A DNA stretch of 64,000 nt from a virus: IMG/VR virus record IMGVR_UViG_3300022752_002570, positions 17,862-81,861 of that record; one strand, given 5' to 3'. The translations under genes were made by a program, and so were the position numbers. Below, piece by piece: positions 13,301 to 19,180 of this stretch. Position 1 is the stretch's first letter. Each line of letters starts with the position of its first letter. The notes beneath the pieces were generated by a model, which was not told where the DNA came from, did no database searches, and saw nothing but the letters and a program-made list of their open reading frames with translations.

Positions 13301-15302
13301 AACCTACAACATCTCTCAAATTAGTGCCATCATAGTTAACATCGGTAATGTCATCTAACATGGTAGTAAGATGATCTCTTAATTCGGATAATGTAAAATC
13401 TTTTACAGGGCCATTAAGAGGATTATTAACCATACTTAAAGGAATTTCATAATATCCGTTTAAATTAGGCTCTTGGTCTGTAAAGATCTTAATTGCCACT
13501 GTATCATTTGCATCTAACTGATTATCTAAAGTTACAGATGACGCGGTAGAAGAGGCAGTAAACGCACTTCTTAATAGTTGATCATTTTTATAAACTGCTA
13601 TTGACGTAATAGATGCTGCCTCTATTGGAACATCTAAAGACTTTATATAAAGAGTACTGGTTGTTTCAGATACAGTTTGTATTTCAACTATTGGCAAATG
13701 ATATTCAGTTTCTTGTTGCCATACATTGAATAATTCACTTGTTTCATAATTTTTTAAATAAGTGTTAGCAACAAGTTTAGTAGAACTCTGATTATTTTCT
13801 TTAATGTTGAAAGAATCTGTCATAAAATAATTTTTAAATAGAAAACTTCCTATGCCCGAACTATTTTGATATTTTAAAGGAAATCCTAGCACAGTATCAC
13901 TGGCACCTATACCCACGTCATAGCCAAATAATCTTGTGCCTAAAAAATTAGACTGATATGTTGCAGTATTTGAATAACTTACGCCATCATTATCAAATAC
14001 ATCAAAAAGTGGAAACTGATTTATTGTTGTGTGCTGTTGTGCTAGTTTCCACGAATCAGATTCTGTATCAAAATACCAACTTGTACCTCCATAGGTATTT
14101 CCAAAATTAATTGACACACCTACACTGCTAGTTGTTAAAGATGTAACTGTAGTTAAAATTATTGTAGATGTTGTTCCTGTCGTATAAGAAACTTGAAAAA
14201 TTTTATTTTTATTATCAGGATCAGTATTAAAAATTAATCTATTTCCTGCTTGTATCAATGTTCCGTCAATATAATATCCATAAGAACCATTTACAGTTGC
14301 AAACGCATCAGCAGTATTATTATCAATTAAATCTACATTTTCTAAACCTACTGTACCGTGATTGTACAATTTAAGATTGGGTCTGAATTCTACAATAGGT
14401 CTTTTTGCACGTTGGTTAAAATCAAACAATACTGGTGTTTGATTAATTCCTGCTGTTTTTTCAATAATGTCTTTATGAAACCACCTATTATATCTGGTCC
14501 ATGAATTATAATCTTTGCTGGCTCTATTAATAGTAATGTATTCAGGTACCAATGGTAAACGTTTTCCACCGTCAAAAGGATATTCATCTAATCCATCTGA
14601 ATCAAATGTCTCGTTGTATACATCTGCTAAGCCTTCATTATTTTCTAAATATCTTATGTCAATTAACCTTATACTGTCACCAACTCCCTCAACATAATAA
14701 GTATTTTCTCTATAGGTGCTAGGAGTTACCTGAGTACCAAATACTAATTTCATACCATTTGATAAAGTGTAATTTATTAAATTTCCTTCACCATCAGTAT
14801 ACTGATATGGTAAGGAGTAGGTTGGATTTCCTACGATTTCAGCATCAACATCTATGCCTAATTCATCAATTACAATAGAATCTGGTCCTTGGGGCAACCA
14901 ATAATAATCAAAATAATTTACAAGTTTATCCCAATCTATATAAGGATCGTAAGAATAAAACTTAGACCTCATCAATTTATCTAAATTATCTGTATTAGAT
15001 TGATAAGATTTTAATTCATTTAATAAATCATCAAAGGCAATAATATCTGTTATTTCACCAGAAATATTTTTAAGTGTTAGTGCAGGTTCTAAAGAATAAT
15101 TCTTTTTTGAGCCTTGAGATTCATCAATATAAACATCAATGGTAGGATCGTAATTTGGCGTTAACTTTGATCCTACGAATCCGTCTATTCTTTCTACTTC
15201 AGGAGTTTGAATAAGATGATCTAATGTACTGGCTAAAAATTTTTTATTTTTTTCAGTCTTTAGATATTCGGGTAAAAAATTAACTGATTTCTTTTTAGCC
15301 AC
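1344..15302 (-). CDS. Giant (4652 aa) baseplate/tail structural protein
   Basis: A single uninterrupted frame of nearly 14 kb. It starts 2 bases after the gp6 stop, where T4 carries gp7, so it is probably a wedge or peripheral baseplate protein. The N-terminus (FLPEYLKTEKNKKFL, then YDPYIDWDKLVNYFDYYWLP near residue 130) and the regions HDGSLLVAYGDYRDD (about 870) and HPWEMLGFAIKPNWW (about 1000) look like conserved folded domains. Around residues 2000-2520 are seven FG-GAP-like repeats with GAP or SAPG motifs, consistent with a seven-bladed beta-propeller. GxGYxxAPxV-type motifs occur near 2935, 2975, 3300 and 3350. A DUF4214-like segment (YADAIDRYYLRYLYR, GLDYW, SAES) lies near 3840-3895. 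The rest is beta-rich and Ser/Thr-rich. No enzyme motif was recognised. Placement in the baseplate is inferred from gene order; equivalence to gp7 is not shown by sequence. Confidence 0.85.
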   Translation of the reverse strand: MAKKKSVNFLPEYLKTEKNKKFLASTLDHLIQTPEVERIDGFVGSKLTPNYDPTIDVYIDESQGSKKNYSLEPALTLKNISGEITDIIAFDDLLNELKSYQSNTDNLDKLMRSKFYSYDPYIDWDKLVNYFDYYWLPQGPDSIVIDELGIDVDAEIVGNPTYSLPYQYTDGEGNLINYTLSNGMKLVFGTQVTPSTYRENTYYVEGVGDSIRLIDIRYLENNEGLADVYNETFDSDGLDEYPFDGGKRLPLVPEYITINRASKDYNSWTRYNRWFHKDIIEKTAGINQTPVLFDFNQRAKRPIVEFRPNLKLYNHGTVGLENVDLIDNNTADAFATVNGSYGYYIDGTLIQAGNRLIFNTDPDNKNKIFQVSYTTGTTSTIILTTVTSLTTSSVGVSINFGNTYGGTSWYFDTESDSWKLAQQHTTINQFPLFDVFDNDGVSYSNTATYQSNFLGTRLFGYDVGIGASDTVLGFPLKYQNSSGIGSFLFKNYFMTDSFNIKENNQSSTKLVANTYLKNYETSELFNVWQQETEYHLPIVEIQTVSETTSTLYIKSLDVPIEAASITSIAVYKNDQLLRSAFTASSTASSVTLDNQLDANDTVAIKIFTDQEPNLNGYYEIPLSMVNNPLNGPVKDFTLSELRDHLTTMLDDITDVNYDGTNLRDVVGYTKYGTRIIVNSNPLSFASIFLGKSEHNVVDALRKVGNSYLQFKDNFLRKLLFVSADITHAEAVDQILKEINLTKDFNSAYYRSDMLGYGDNKTVKNYTVTNPAVTDYPIGIDFSLSALSFKSVLVYLNGDQLIYDTDYFINIDEVSFNLSLSVNDEIEILVYSNTLGCFVPPTPTKLGLYPKYEPEIFTDDTYIDQNVDLIRGHDGSLLVAYGDYRDDIILEFEKRIYNNIKVQYQPNIYDVRAGIPGAFRNRSLFRPSQDIVNVDFSFWAGINNVDIKTNTAFDYGNEFTYNYTQSVDKIFAEEVPSYWRGIYNYFFDTDRPHSHPWEMLGFAIKPNWWDTHYEWVDNVKRADLIDAIVQGKVSDPTESDEYNIRYARPNFASINPVDSSGNLVGPLAVVSNNADNVKILGWIYGDGAPSETAWKNSSYWPYAVNIISLLLNPADYLSALFDTSRIALNIKNQVTYTEDDLYLDPRKIILDGENNNQSSGYSIMVIEAGKLKNQNYLQSLRQDLDNLDYNLFYKLGGFTSKEKLQINIDSVDPVSTSPGLVVPYEDYNVFLNVSNPVKIASASGMIIQKQNGKFVLKGYDLEKPYFDVLLPFKEATSPALTVGGISEDFTEWSGITQNKNLKLTASETSTANASPTTRFYREGQIVRYNNRFYRSKVGHNPGSTFDSSLWYSLTTLPLKGGVTVQTSRKFSPTTTRYFYGSEIPTIQEVYDIITGYGKFLEQEGFIFDDYSTDLEQNIDWKYSAKEFLFWCTQNWADGNIITLSPFANAFKYFYDNSIVDDVKTGRFAYNLLKADGKSFPIENFSLIREDSACRIQTKNTEEGIFFVKLVLIQKEHAIVFNNTTVFNDTIYDIETGYKQRRVKLSGFRTKNWNGDFYSPGFVYDNLIITDWSSLKNYTIGDIVRYNGSYYQANKRIEPSTNFDFKKWSLLNEKPVPDLLPNFDYKINQFEDFYSLDIDNFDAGQQKLAQHLIGYTPRTYFNNIFTNPISQYKFYQGFIKDKGTKNAIDKLSKASRYLNKGEVTFTEEWAFRTGYYGGFSNYDEIEFTLPEGTTLENPYLVKFADQVPTDVGPLENYVTPNDLLLTPQDYSSSNVFPVITPESTIVPGGTFLDSPNSPGGTYNETGIILSTAGYVRLDDVTATAYNKNSLLDIAKNNQIQNRSTIWTGFLENGDWSVYRYSKNKAKVTGVYVSAPGANITFSTNLHHNLSVGDIVSIVNFNEQVNGVYIVESVPQLSQFTVQSSLTSIQNQEQLAYGNLFVFESARFTRLSDLRNKKQLFDLDEGELIWVDSGIDNRWQVYEKSNQFPVEYIRSVDSPSAQELGYTIWAADNTDKFLVAVPNFNTTATQSYGRVKVYDRIDQSITKLFEYTLNTYDIQYCNPAKPTEFGYAMAYDVGKNYLIIGAPRASNVKGLSSLEFRPTNVTFSIDILVSNSATVTSSSGEAVGSNAFIASPEEVTWNMTVGVTTSTVYSTAGTFTSATRIFDDEGLVKISSIGPYNDAEVVEAVLTNPLGQYSTSSNKVRFGHSIYINEATTSASTLLIVSAPGTEGVGNQLYVYPTSVTFAMSTGSTASVISSTSTNISTGTTGNVFAYRIRKNNGLQIGAFASGLNVLSTSSVALKVGDQWGYKVSGNSTGTYISVSAPGYKDENSSGLVQIFRFINNGIYHNQTIFSPYGTSGNFGKDQIISYTGKYLVVSAPDYRNLDTSYGSVKVYQLGTNRRYSLLQTIDNPIAGSDLRFGHSLSLNKAETKLLISGLGTNRSIEIKFDENSKSGITTFDGGTTKFKDLIPDSGTVYAYQRLGTYFVPGNEIVDTAIQEGSKYGFDVVSTNKYSYVGAPFNKLSTGTDNSMAFVFDMPEILTVKHQQPDLVDISSIERIALIDSYKEEVSEYLELIDPLKGKISGLAEQEIKYKSPSDPAIYSIGRPGNIVDDKNNWLDDHVGELWWDLSTLKYIWYEQGDDIFRKNNWGKLFPGATIDIYEWVRSDLLPSAWAAQADTNQGTSNGISGQPKYPANDVVSVKQIFNAVTGSFENVYYFWVKNKLLLPDVKNRRLSSYQVANLIADPQANGVKFVQVLSSSSVAFTNVQPLLVDNRISANMSFTYDNPIPRHTEWLLLNEGNQNSVPNALLEKKLFDSLLGEDTSGNPVPDPILSFRNRYGLGIRPQQTLFKDRVEALRNIVVFSNDVLSKEQIVGKYELDTLLLKDEIPSESEGRYDILIDSILELDSIDTSNIRQAVISCTVNNGKIDNVNVIDSGKGYIFAPVVTIKDTNTSAELVSVLDESGKIIRVDITNAGTEYATAPLLEVRPFTAILTSNPDDGGRWTVHEYNNASETWFKVSTQKFRTEDYWDYIDWSASNYNQYKIFSYVVGIPSDIALYNDTTDGTYIKINNNGNGKYVIVEKVSDNGNFTKYFNSVYVQDGTIKILDKVWNDAEAADNYDEAGLADNLYDQSNTIELRNILTALKNDLFVGDLKVNWNLLFFVAVRYALTEQKLLDWAFKTSFVNVVTDLGVLDQRPVYKLDNEQYFEDYIKEIKPYHTKIRNYNSKYNTIEFYDGNITDFDLPTVYDQTLNEYKPITILSTTSATVFTLTNTLTNVYPWKYWTDNYTYYVKEILVADGGQNYTQRPVVELITVNGDYGTGATAEAFIRAGKVYKVIVTNPGSGYVFAPVAQLTGGGAGVIPAALSVVMDNDTIRKNKIGLRFDRISKGVEITDTYVTDKFDCTGEQNSFVLTWLANPDKSTITPTIDGKLVFATDYKLEYYKEDYEGLYTKEFTRLTLLKSVPLAGQTFKVIYKKNIKLFNAVDRIEQYYSPTPGMLADNLTDLVSGLDYPLTTYEGMMFDQTAPWGTTTYDSAPWDDIVSELVTVKLLQDIDTTATTITVNTTTGITTGQSIIIGNTSTIKIRPETIVTEIDSSTNVITISSPVYDLKTVLSTDTSIGSLIEFTTKKQFRGDIKVGDVVLINGIITGGYNGQYVVSTTTNNKFYTTATQVLSSTTTQLSTPATARVLSILSTISSITSVLDKVVQSSTGTSTLQIFTYALYSQIATATVSFSSGSPSWYIASSSGTVQRAIVNISGLNPSVRTTATVTILGNTDIDFWKYNLSPDQLTVNLDGGQYTNGIKTSALGTTATDNIVQGGGWIKPVGQYYGYKLTTNVPGSTASNYADAIDRYYLRYLYRHADQVGLDYWVQTIVDGNNTLESVEANIKVSAESTQINASFNPDGLINPFRSYAPEEFVPGDTKDSLSITVYTRPERISPIMFNGVIYNIAGQETTATLQLVTDEIPAGLIVTFNGKPLSRVDNYPLPFDLDNQVYFLEGNRITIGAQTVGGRIGYSYVTASSDTGLDSQYVYVNSTSTQTATLISDMPFNGVGSVFVQLNGNQQIGPYSVGTGLGYVLEPVGNVNKRAKITVNEIAAGRNEVTAWFFRNRIDTFNRIKETYYNISTSTVSIPLDPVPFNLEPISTQVIVEKLTGNPYSPRTRLLPPDTSYYKITGNQLTFDINNNKSGAAYNNQNVKVYVNGYEIRPGFDFVVNAATETITIIQNVVAFNDVIAIMDLTDYDYVIINRILYLKNAVTSGAIKVTSFTDHDGMGLRTERFDRTHNNEYTLDMPVINENYIWVTANDKALIAGYDFYVKPDLQTIVIGNDVPMTTGSKVVIVSVNPANYDNTVIAYRLFKDIFDRQSFRRVSNFFSTKLAHPLNYYDDSIHVEDGSMLFSPNPSKNIPGVVFIDGERIEYFVKNGNELTQLRRGTFGTGTPWYSAEGTLVFDQSVKQNVYTEETVNIQNIPTTYLTLYNISTVTNTSSFSINTTTHAGSGISLLTTSTHGYVPAYVDQVDVYYGGRKLRKTELKLHYNERAYDTTSSVYYNNETTSSYDVLPPEYTIEVDTSQTLLLNISEEIVPGTQITVIQRKGRVWDISTASILVSTSTQAKFLRKGPAQLPSSYYYGGNLELTDETNAPLTEDDGDLLQGL

Positions 15303-15304
15303 AA

Positions 15305-18300
15305 TTAATTCCCAGTAGAAGTGACTATTGATGAAGTTCTTAATTGTGATGCAGTAATAGCATCAATAACTTCAATATCATTTACACTAGCACCGCTTAT
15401 CAATATCTCATTTGATAAACAAGATATTTCATATAAACTTCCAAAACTACTGTCATTTTTTGGTAAAATTACAAGGTTAACTATACTAGGCGTTAACATA
15501 TTCATAATATATGTGCTAAGTTCACTAAAATAAAATGATTGACCGAAATCCCAATTGTTTAAATCAAAGAAAGAATTAATTGCCTCAATAATTTTAGTTT
15601 TTATTTCATTATCAGTAGTTACAATTTTATTGTTCCTTACAGCCTTAAATTGTGCCTGTAAGTTAACGTCTGCTTTTTCACCAAATAATATTTTATATTT
15701 TACAGGATTAAAAACAATCTCGTCGCTTATTGCCTTAATTGATTGTAGATACGGTTTATAATTTTGTTCTAAATCTTGCGATGTTGGAGATAGAGGAGCA
15801 GTAGAAGTTACACCTTTTAGATAGTTTCTAAAATCGTTATCGTATCCAGTTGTTAACATGTATACATCGATTAGATTAGTTTTACTTGGATCTATTCTTC
15901 TTTCTTTTCCGCTATTGTGCAAATAATGAAACTTTAGATCACTTCTTCCATTCCTGGCAAAGTATTGATCAGTATAAACAAATGACGCAGTTTGTGAATC
16001 AAAGTATTTTACAACATTAATATCTTCGTTATAAAAATAAAATAAATTTCCATTTACTTTATCTGTTTCTTGTACAAAACTTTCATTTGGTAACGATATA
16101 AAAATACTAGCATCTTCTAATTCATATCTTAATCCATCAGACATTTTTTTAAAATACACAAAGTTTTCTCTATACCCAGACGGACCTATTTCTGAGGGTT
16201 TTACAATACTTTCAAAAGATTCAGGATCGTCTAATTGACCTGTATTATTAAAATCGTAAAAACTTACCTTTATCTTTTTAGGATTAACATATCCATCTAT
16301 CTCTATAACAGGTGAATCAATTTGCCAAACTCTATCAAATCCTAAACTTCCATCACCTGATGTGTTAATAGATAAGACTTCTATTTTATCTTTTATAACT
16401 TTATTTGTGACATAATCAAAATTAATAGAAGTCTCATCAATGTGAAACGCTGTTTGTGCAACACTTTCAAATATATAGTCTAGTGTTCTATATCTCACTT
16501 TGTAATAACTACCCGTCCATGTAAAAGATATAAGCCAACTAGAATCAAACCCCGAGTCGTCAACATTTCCTTGCTTTTCTAAACTAAAATTTTGTGTTAA
16601 ATTTAAATTTGAACTTAAAATAATATCCCATGCTCTTGTAGAATTATCAATTGTAAGTCCAAAATTTTTCTGCGTCATACAAATATTTGCGATTTCATTC
16701 TCTACAGAAAATCCTAAAAGTTTAGGATATTTTGGAATTACTTCTGCCGGTATGCTGCCTTGTGGTACTCTTGTTGAAAATATAACAGGTCCAGTTCCGT
16801 CATCTAATTGTCCTATTCCATTATTAGAGCCATCGCCGATAACCTGTTGAACTAATGCCCAAATATACGATCTTCCACCTTGAGGAGTAGTTGTCCCTGC
16901 TTTTAAATTATTCTTTTTATCATAGTAATAACCCGACGGAGCAGTAAATTTTACTAAAGAACCAGGCACAATGTATTTCATTTCACTTTGACTAAATTCT
17001 CCTACTGCAATAGCAAGATCATTGAATGTGAAATAACCTCTAGATTGAGTTGCAACTTTATTGACTTCAGTCCATCCTATACCTAATGCACCAAGATTTG
17101 GATTAGAAAATTTTTCAATATAGAAATTTTTCATATTTGGTGAAGCAATCACGTCGCTTAAATTATTTTTAACGAATCCTAAAACCTGATTGCGGTTTGT
17201 AAATGTTAACTGTAAAAGTCCCTCTTGTTCTTCCTGATATAATATGCCATCATCGGCAAAAATGTTTGTCTTACTGTATGCACCACTGACATCAGCAATA
17301 TCAAAATATCTGCTAATACCACTTGATATTCTATTAACACTTTTTACCTTTAGTATATCACTACCTGCATTCAAAGGCGCTATGTTATAGTCCTCACCAG
17401 TAATCATTCTATTTTGTAGATAATAATTTTGCGGGGCTTTGAGTTGTATGCTGGCATTAGATTCTGGACCGCTGCTATTAGCCACTGTATATAGCAATGA
17501 GAGAGTAAGTTGAAGTGTATGACTTTGTCCAAGACTATTAACATAGGGCAGAGCAACTATGACTCCACTAAAATTCTCAGGCTTTAATACATAGGTATTG
17601 GCATTACTCTGTCTATAAAATAATACAAAATCACCTTTTGGAAGATCGCCAAATACACCGTCACTGAAATTTAAATCTATTTGATCATTTTCTCTAGAAG
17701 TCACAGCATAAAATGTTCTAAGATCTTTACTTAGACTATTATAAATGACATTGTTATTTTGTGAAGCAGAATTAACCTTGGTCCACAATTGACTGAAATT
17801 ATTAGCATTATCTTTTTGCCACAACCAAATATCTGTATCATTTATATTAGTTGTATTAACACCAATAATTTCATTTGGTACAGGATTGTCAACCGTAAAG
17901 TTTGCTACATTTAACTTACCTTGCCTAAAATGCACAAAAAAACCAGTATTTGCACTACCAGGACCTTGATTATCATTTTTGTAGATATAACTAAACTTGT
18001 TAGCAGGTGTAGGAGGTTCTTCATAAATGTAGTCTGTACCTGAAAACGTGCAAGGCACGATTTCAAAATTCATTTGAACACCGTTGATATTTTTATTAAA
18101 ACTGAATAAAGGTACATCTTGGTTGTCACTAGCAAACTTGTAGTTTTCAGTAGTAACGCCACTAATAACTGCTTTATCTACAGGAGTTCCAAAGTTTGAA
18201 GTAGATGCGCTATTAATAATATTAACAAATTGTTGATACCATTCTGGATTGGTAGAATCATTCCAACCTATAACTGTGTTTGCTAAATTTACACCATTAC

Positions 18301-18691
18301 TGTCAAAAACACTATCTGTGGTACTAACTGCTGTAATTTTTAAAAAACCATTTGACGGGACGTTTCTTTTAGGTGTGTAACCTATTAATTGTGCTAGACG
18401 TAAAATGCTATCACGTCGTTGCGCTGTCTCAATAAAGTTTTCTCTGGCATTTAGATCAATTCTAAAACTTAAATTTTGACCAAGAAATGCAATAAGATCT
18501 ATTAGTGCAACATACTCGCTACTATCAATGTAGTCATTAAAATCTTCAGGATAGTTATCACGAAGATAACCAATCATTGTTCTCTTAAGAGTCTCAAAAT
18601 CATAACTCTTAAAATCTGCGTTCTTAAAAGACTGGTATACTTTTTGCCAATCTTCTGTAACAAATAGTTTATTAGTAGTATTCGGTATCAT
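15305..18691 (-). CDS. 6: Baseplate wedge protein gp6
   Basis: A protein of 1128 residues. The N-terminal region (DWQKVYQSFKNADFKSYDFE, then YPEDFNDYIDSSEYVALIDL and LSFRIDLNARENF) is the typical start of T4-like gp6, whose dimers form the inner wedge ring that drives sheath contraction. It is longer than T4 gp6 (660 aa), as in marine T4-like relatives, with extra beta-rich sequence between the conserved N- and C-terminal parts. The C-terminal part (near residues 985-1060, with VKYKILFGEKADVNLQAQFK and FDLNNWDFGQSF) matches the gp6/J-like wedge core. The gene follows gp25 and precedes the giant protein, as gp25-gp6 order would predict. An AATAAATA late-promoter-like box lies 17 bases before the ATG. 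Confidence 0.93.
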   Translation of the reverse strand: MIPNTTNKLFVTEDWQKVYQSFKNADFKSYDFETLKRTMIGYLRDNYPEDFNDYIDSSEYVALIDLIAFLGQNLSFRIDLNARENFIETAQRRDSILRLAQLIGYTPKRNVPSNGFLKITAVSTTDSVFDSNGVNLANTVIGWNDSTNPEWYQQFVNIINSASTSNFGTPVDKAVISGVTTENYKFASDNQDVPLFSFNKNINGVQMNFEIVPCTFSGTDYIYEEPPTPANKFSYIYKNDNQGPGSANTGFFVHFRQGKLNVANFTVDNPVPNEIIGVNTTNINDTDIWLWQKDNANNFSQLWTKVNSASQNNNVIYNSLSKDLRTFYAVTSRENDQIDLNFSDGVFGDLPKGDFVLFYRQSNANTYVLKPENFSGVIVALPYVNSLGQSHTLQLTLSLLYTVANSSGPESNASIQLKAPQNYYLQNRMITGEDYNIAPLNAGSDILKVKSVNRISSGISRYFDIADVSGAYSKTNIFADDGILYQEEQEGLLQLTFTNRNQVLGFVKNNLSDVIASPNMKNFYIEKFSNPNLGALGIGWTEVNKVATQSRGYFTFNDLAIAVGEFSQSEMKYIVPGSLVKFTAPSGYYYDKKNNLKAGTTTPQGGRSYIWALVQQVIGDGSNNGIGQLDDGTGPVIFSTRVPQGSIPAEVIPKYPKLLGFSVENEIANICMTQKNFGLTIDNSTRAWDIILSSNLNLTQNFSLEKQGNVDDSGFDSSWLISFTWTGSYYKVRYRTLDYIFESVAQTAFHIDETSINFDYVTNKVIKDKIEVLSINTSGDGSLGFDRVWQIDSPVIEIDGYVNPKKIKVSFYDFNNTGQLDDPESFESIVKPSEIGPSGYRENFVYFKKMSDGLRYELEDASIFISLPNESFVQETDKVNGNLFYFYNEDINVVKYFDSQTASFVYTDQYFARNGRSDLKFHYLHNSGKERRIDPSKTNLIDVYMLTTGYDNDFRNYLKGVTSTAPLSPTSQDLEQNYKPYLQSIKAISDEIVFNPVKYKILFGEKADVNLQAQFKAVRNNKIVTTDNEIKTKIIEAINSFFDLNNWDFGQSFYFSELSTYIMNMLTPSIVNLVILPKNDSSFGSLYEISCLSNEILISGASVNDIEVIDAITASQLRTSSIVTSTGN

Positions 18692-18707
18692 ATCTTTATT
18701 GTACCAA

Positions 18708-18715
18708 TATTTATT
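18708..18715 (-). promoter_or_regulatory. Late-promoter-like box before gp6
   Basis: AATAAATA on the minus strand, one mismatch to the T4 late box TATAAATA. It sits in the short gap between gp25 and gp6, ending 17 bases before the gp6 ATG. Position and match suggest a gp55-dependent late promoter; no transcript evidence is available. Confidence 0.5.
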
Positions 18716-18735
18716 TTACAAATTATGTAGGTATT

Positions 18736-19173
18736 TTATTGCAGTCTAAGCCCTAGTTGTTGATCAAATGCTAATTTTAATACAGATGTTTGATCAGTTT
18801 CTCTTAGGGCTAAGGTTATTTCAATAAGATAACCTTTTTCATATTCGTTTATTGCTAGTTGAGTAGGGTATACTCTAGGATCAAATGCACAGATAGTCCT
18901 AATATCAGAGATCAAAATTTCTTTTGTCTGCTGAGTCATAGGTTCCATTAATAAATCCCATATAATTGTTCCAAAATTTGGATTCATTACACGTTCGCCC
19001 TTACGAGTATTAAAATGATTTAAAAGATTTTGTTTAATTAAATCAAAGTCGTATAATTTAGAGGAACGATTGTTAGGATTTAATGTACTAAATCCCTTAT
19101 AGAAATGTGTTCGCGATACTGTAACCTCAGGTGAATAAGGAGCAGGATTAAGTTCAATATTCTTGTATGGCAT
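18736..19173 (-). CDS. 25: Baseplate wedge protein gp25
   Basis: A protein of 145 residues, close to T4 gp25 (132 aa). The segment LYDFDLIKQNLLNHFNTRKG followed by GERVMNPNFGTIIWDLLMEP is the hallmark of the gp25/GPW/TssE family. That includes the RxGER...P.FG...WDL motif, which sits at the core-bundle joint between wedge and tube in contractile systems. The gene starts 7 bases after the gp5 stop and precedes gp6. An AATAAATA-like string overlaps the gp5 stop, but it is too close to this ATG to be assigned as its promoter. The N-terminal 25 residues are an extension beyond the core fold. Confidence 0.94.
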   Translation of the reverse strand: MPYKNIELNPAPYSPEVTVSRTHFYKGFSTLNPNNRSSKLYDFDLIKQNLLNHFNTRKGERVMNPNFGTIIWDLLMEPMTQQTKEILISDIRTICAFDPRVYPTQLAINEYEKGYLIEITLALRETDQTSVLKLAFDQQLGLRLQ

Positions 19174-19180
19174 CTTATAT

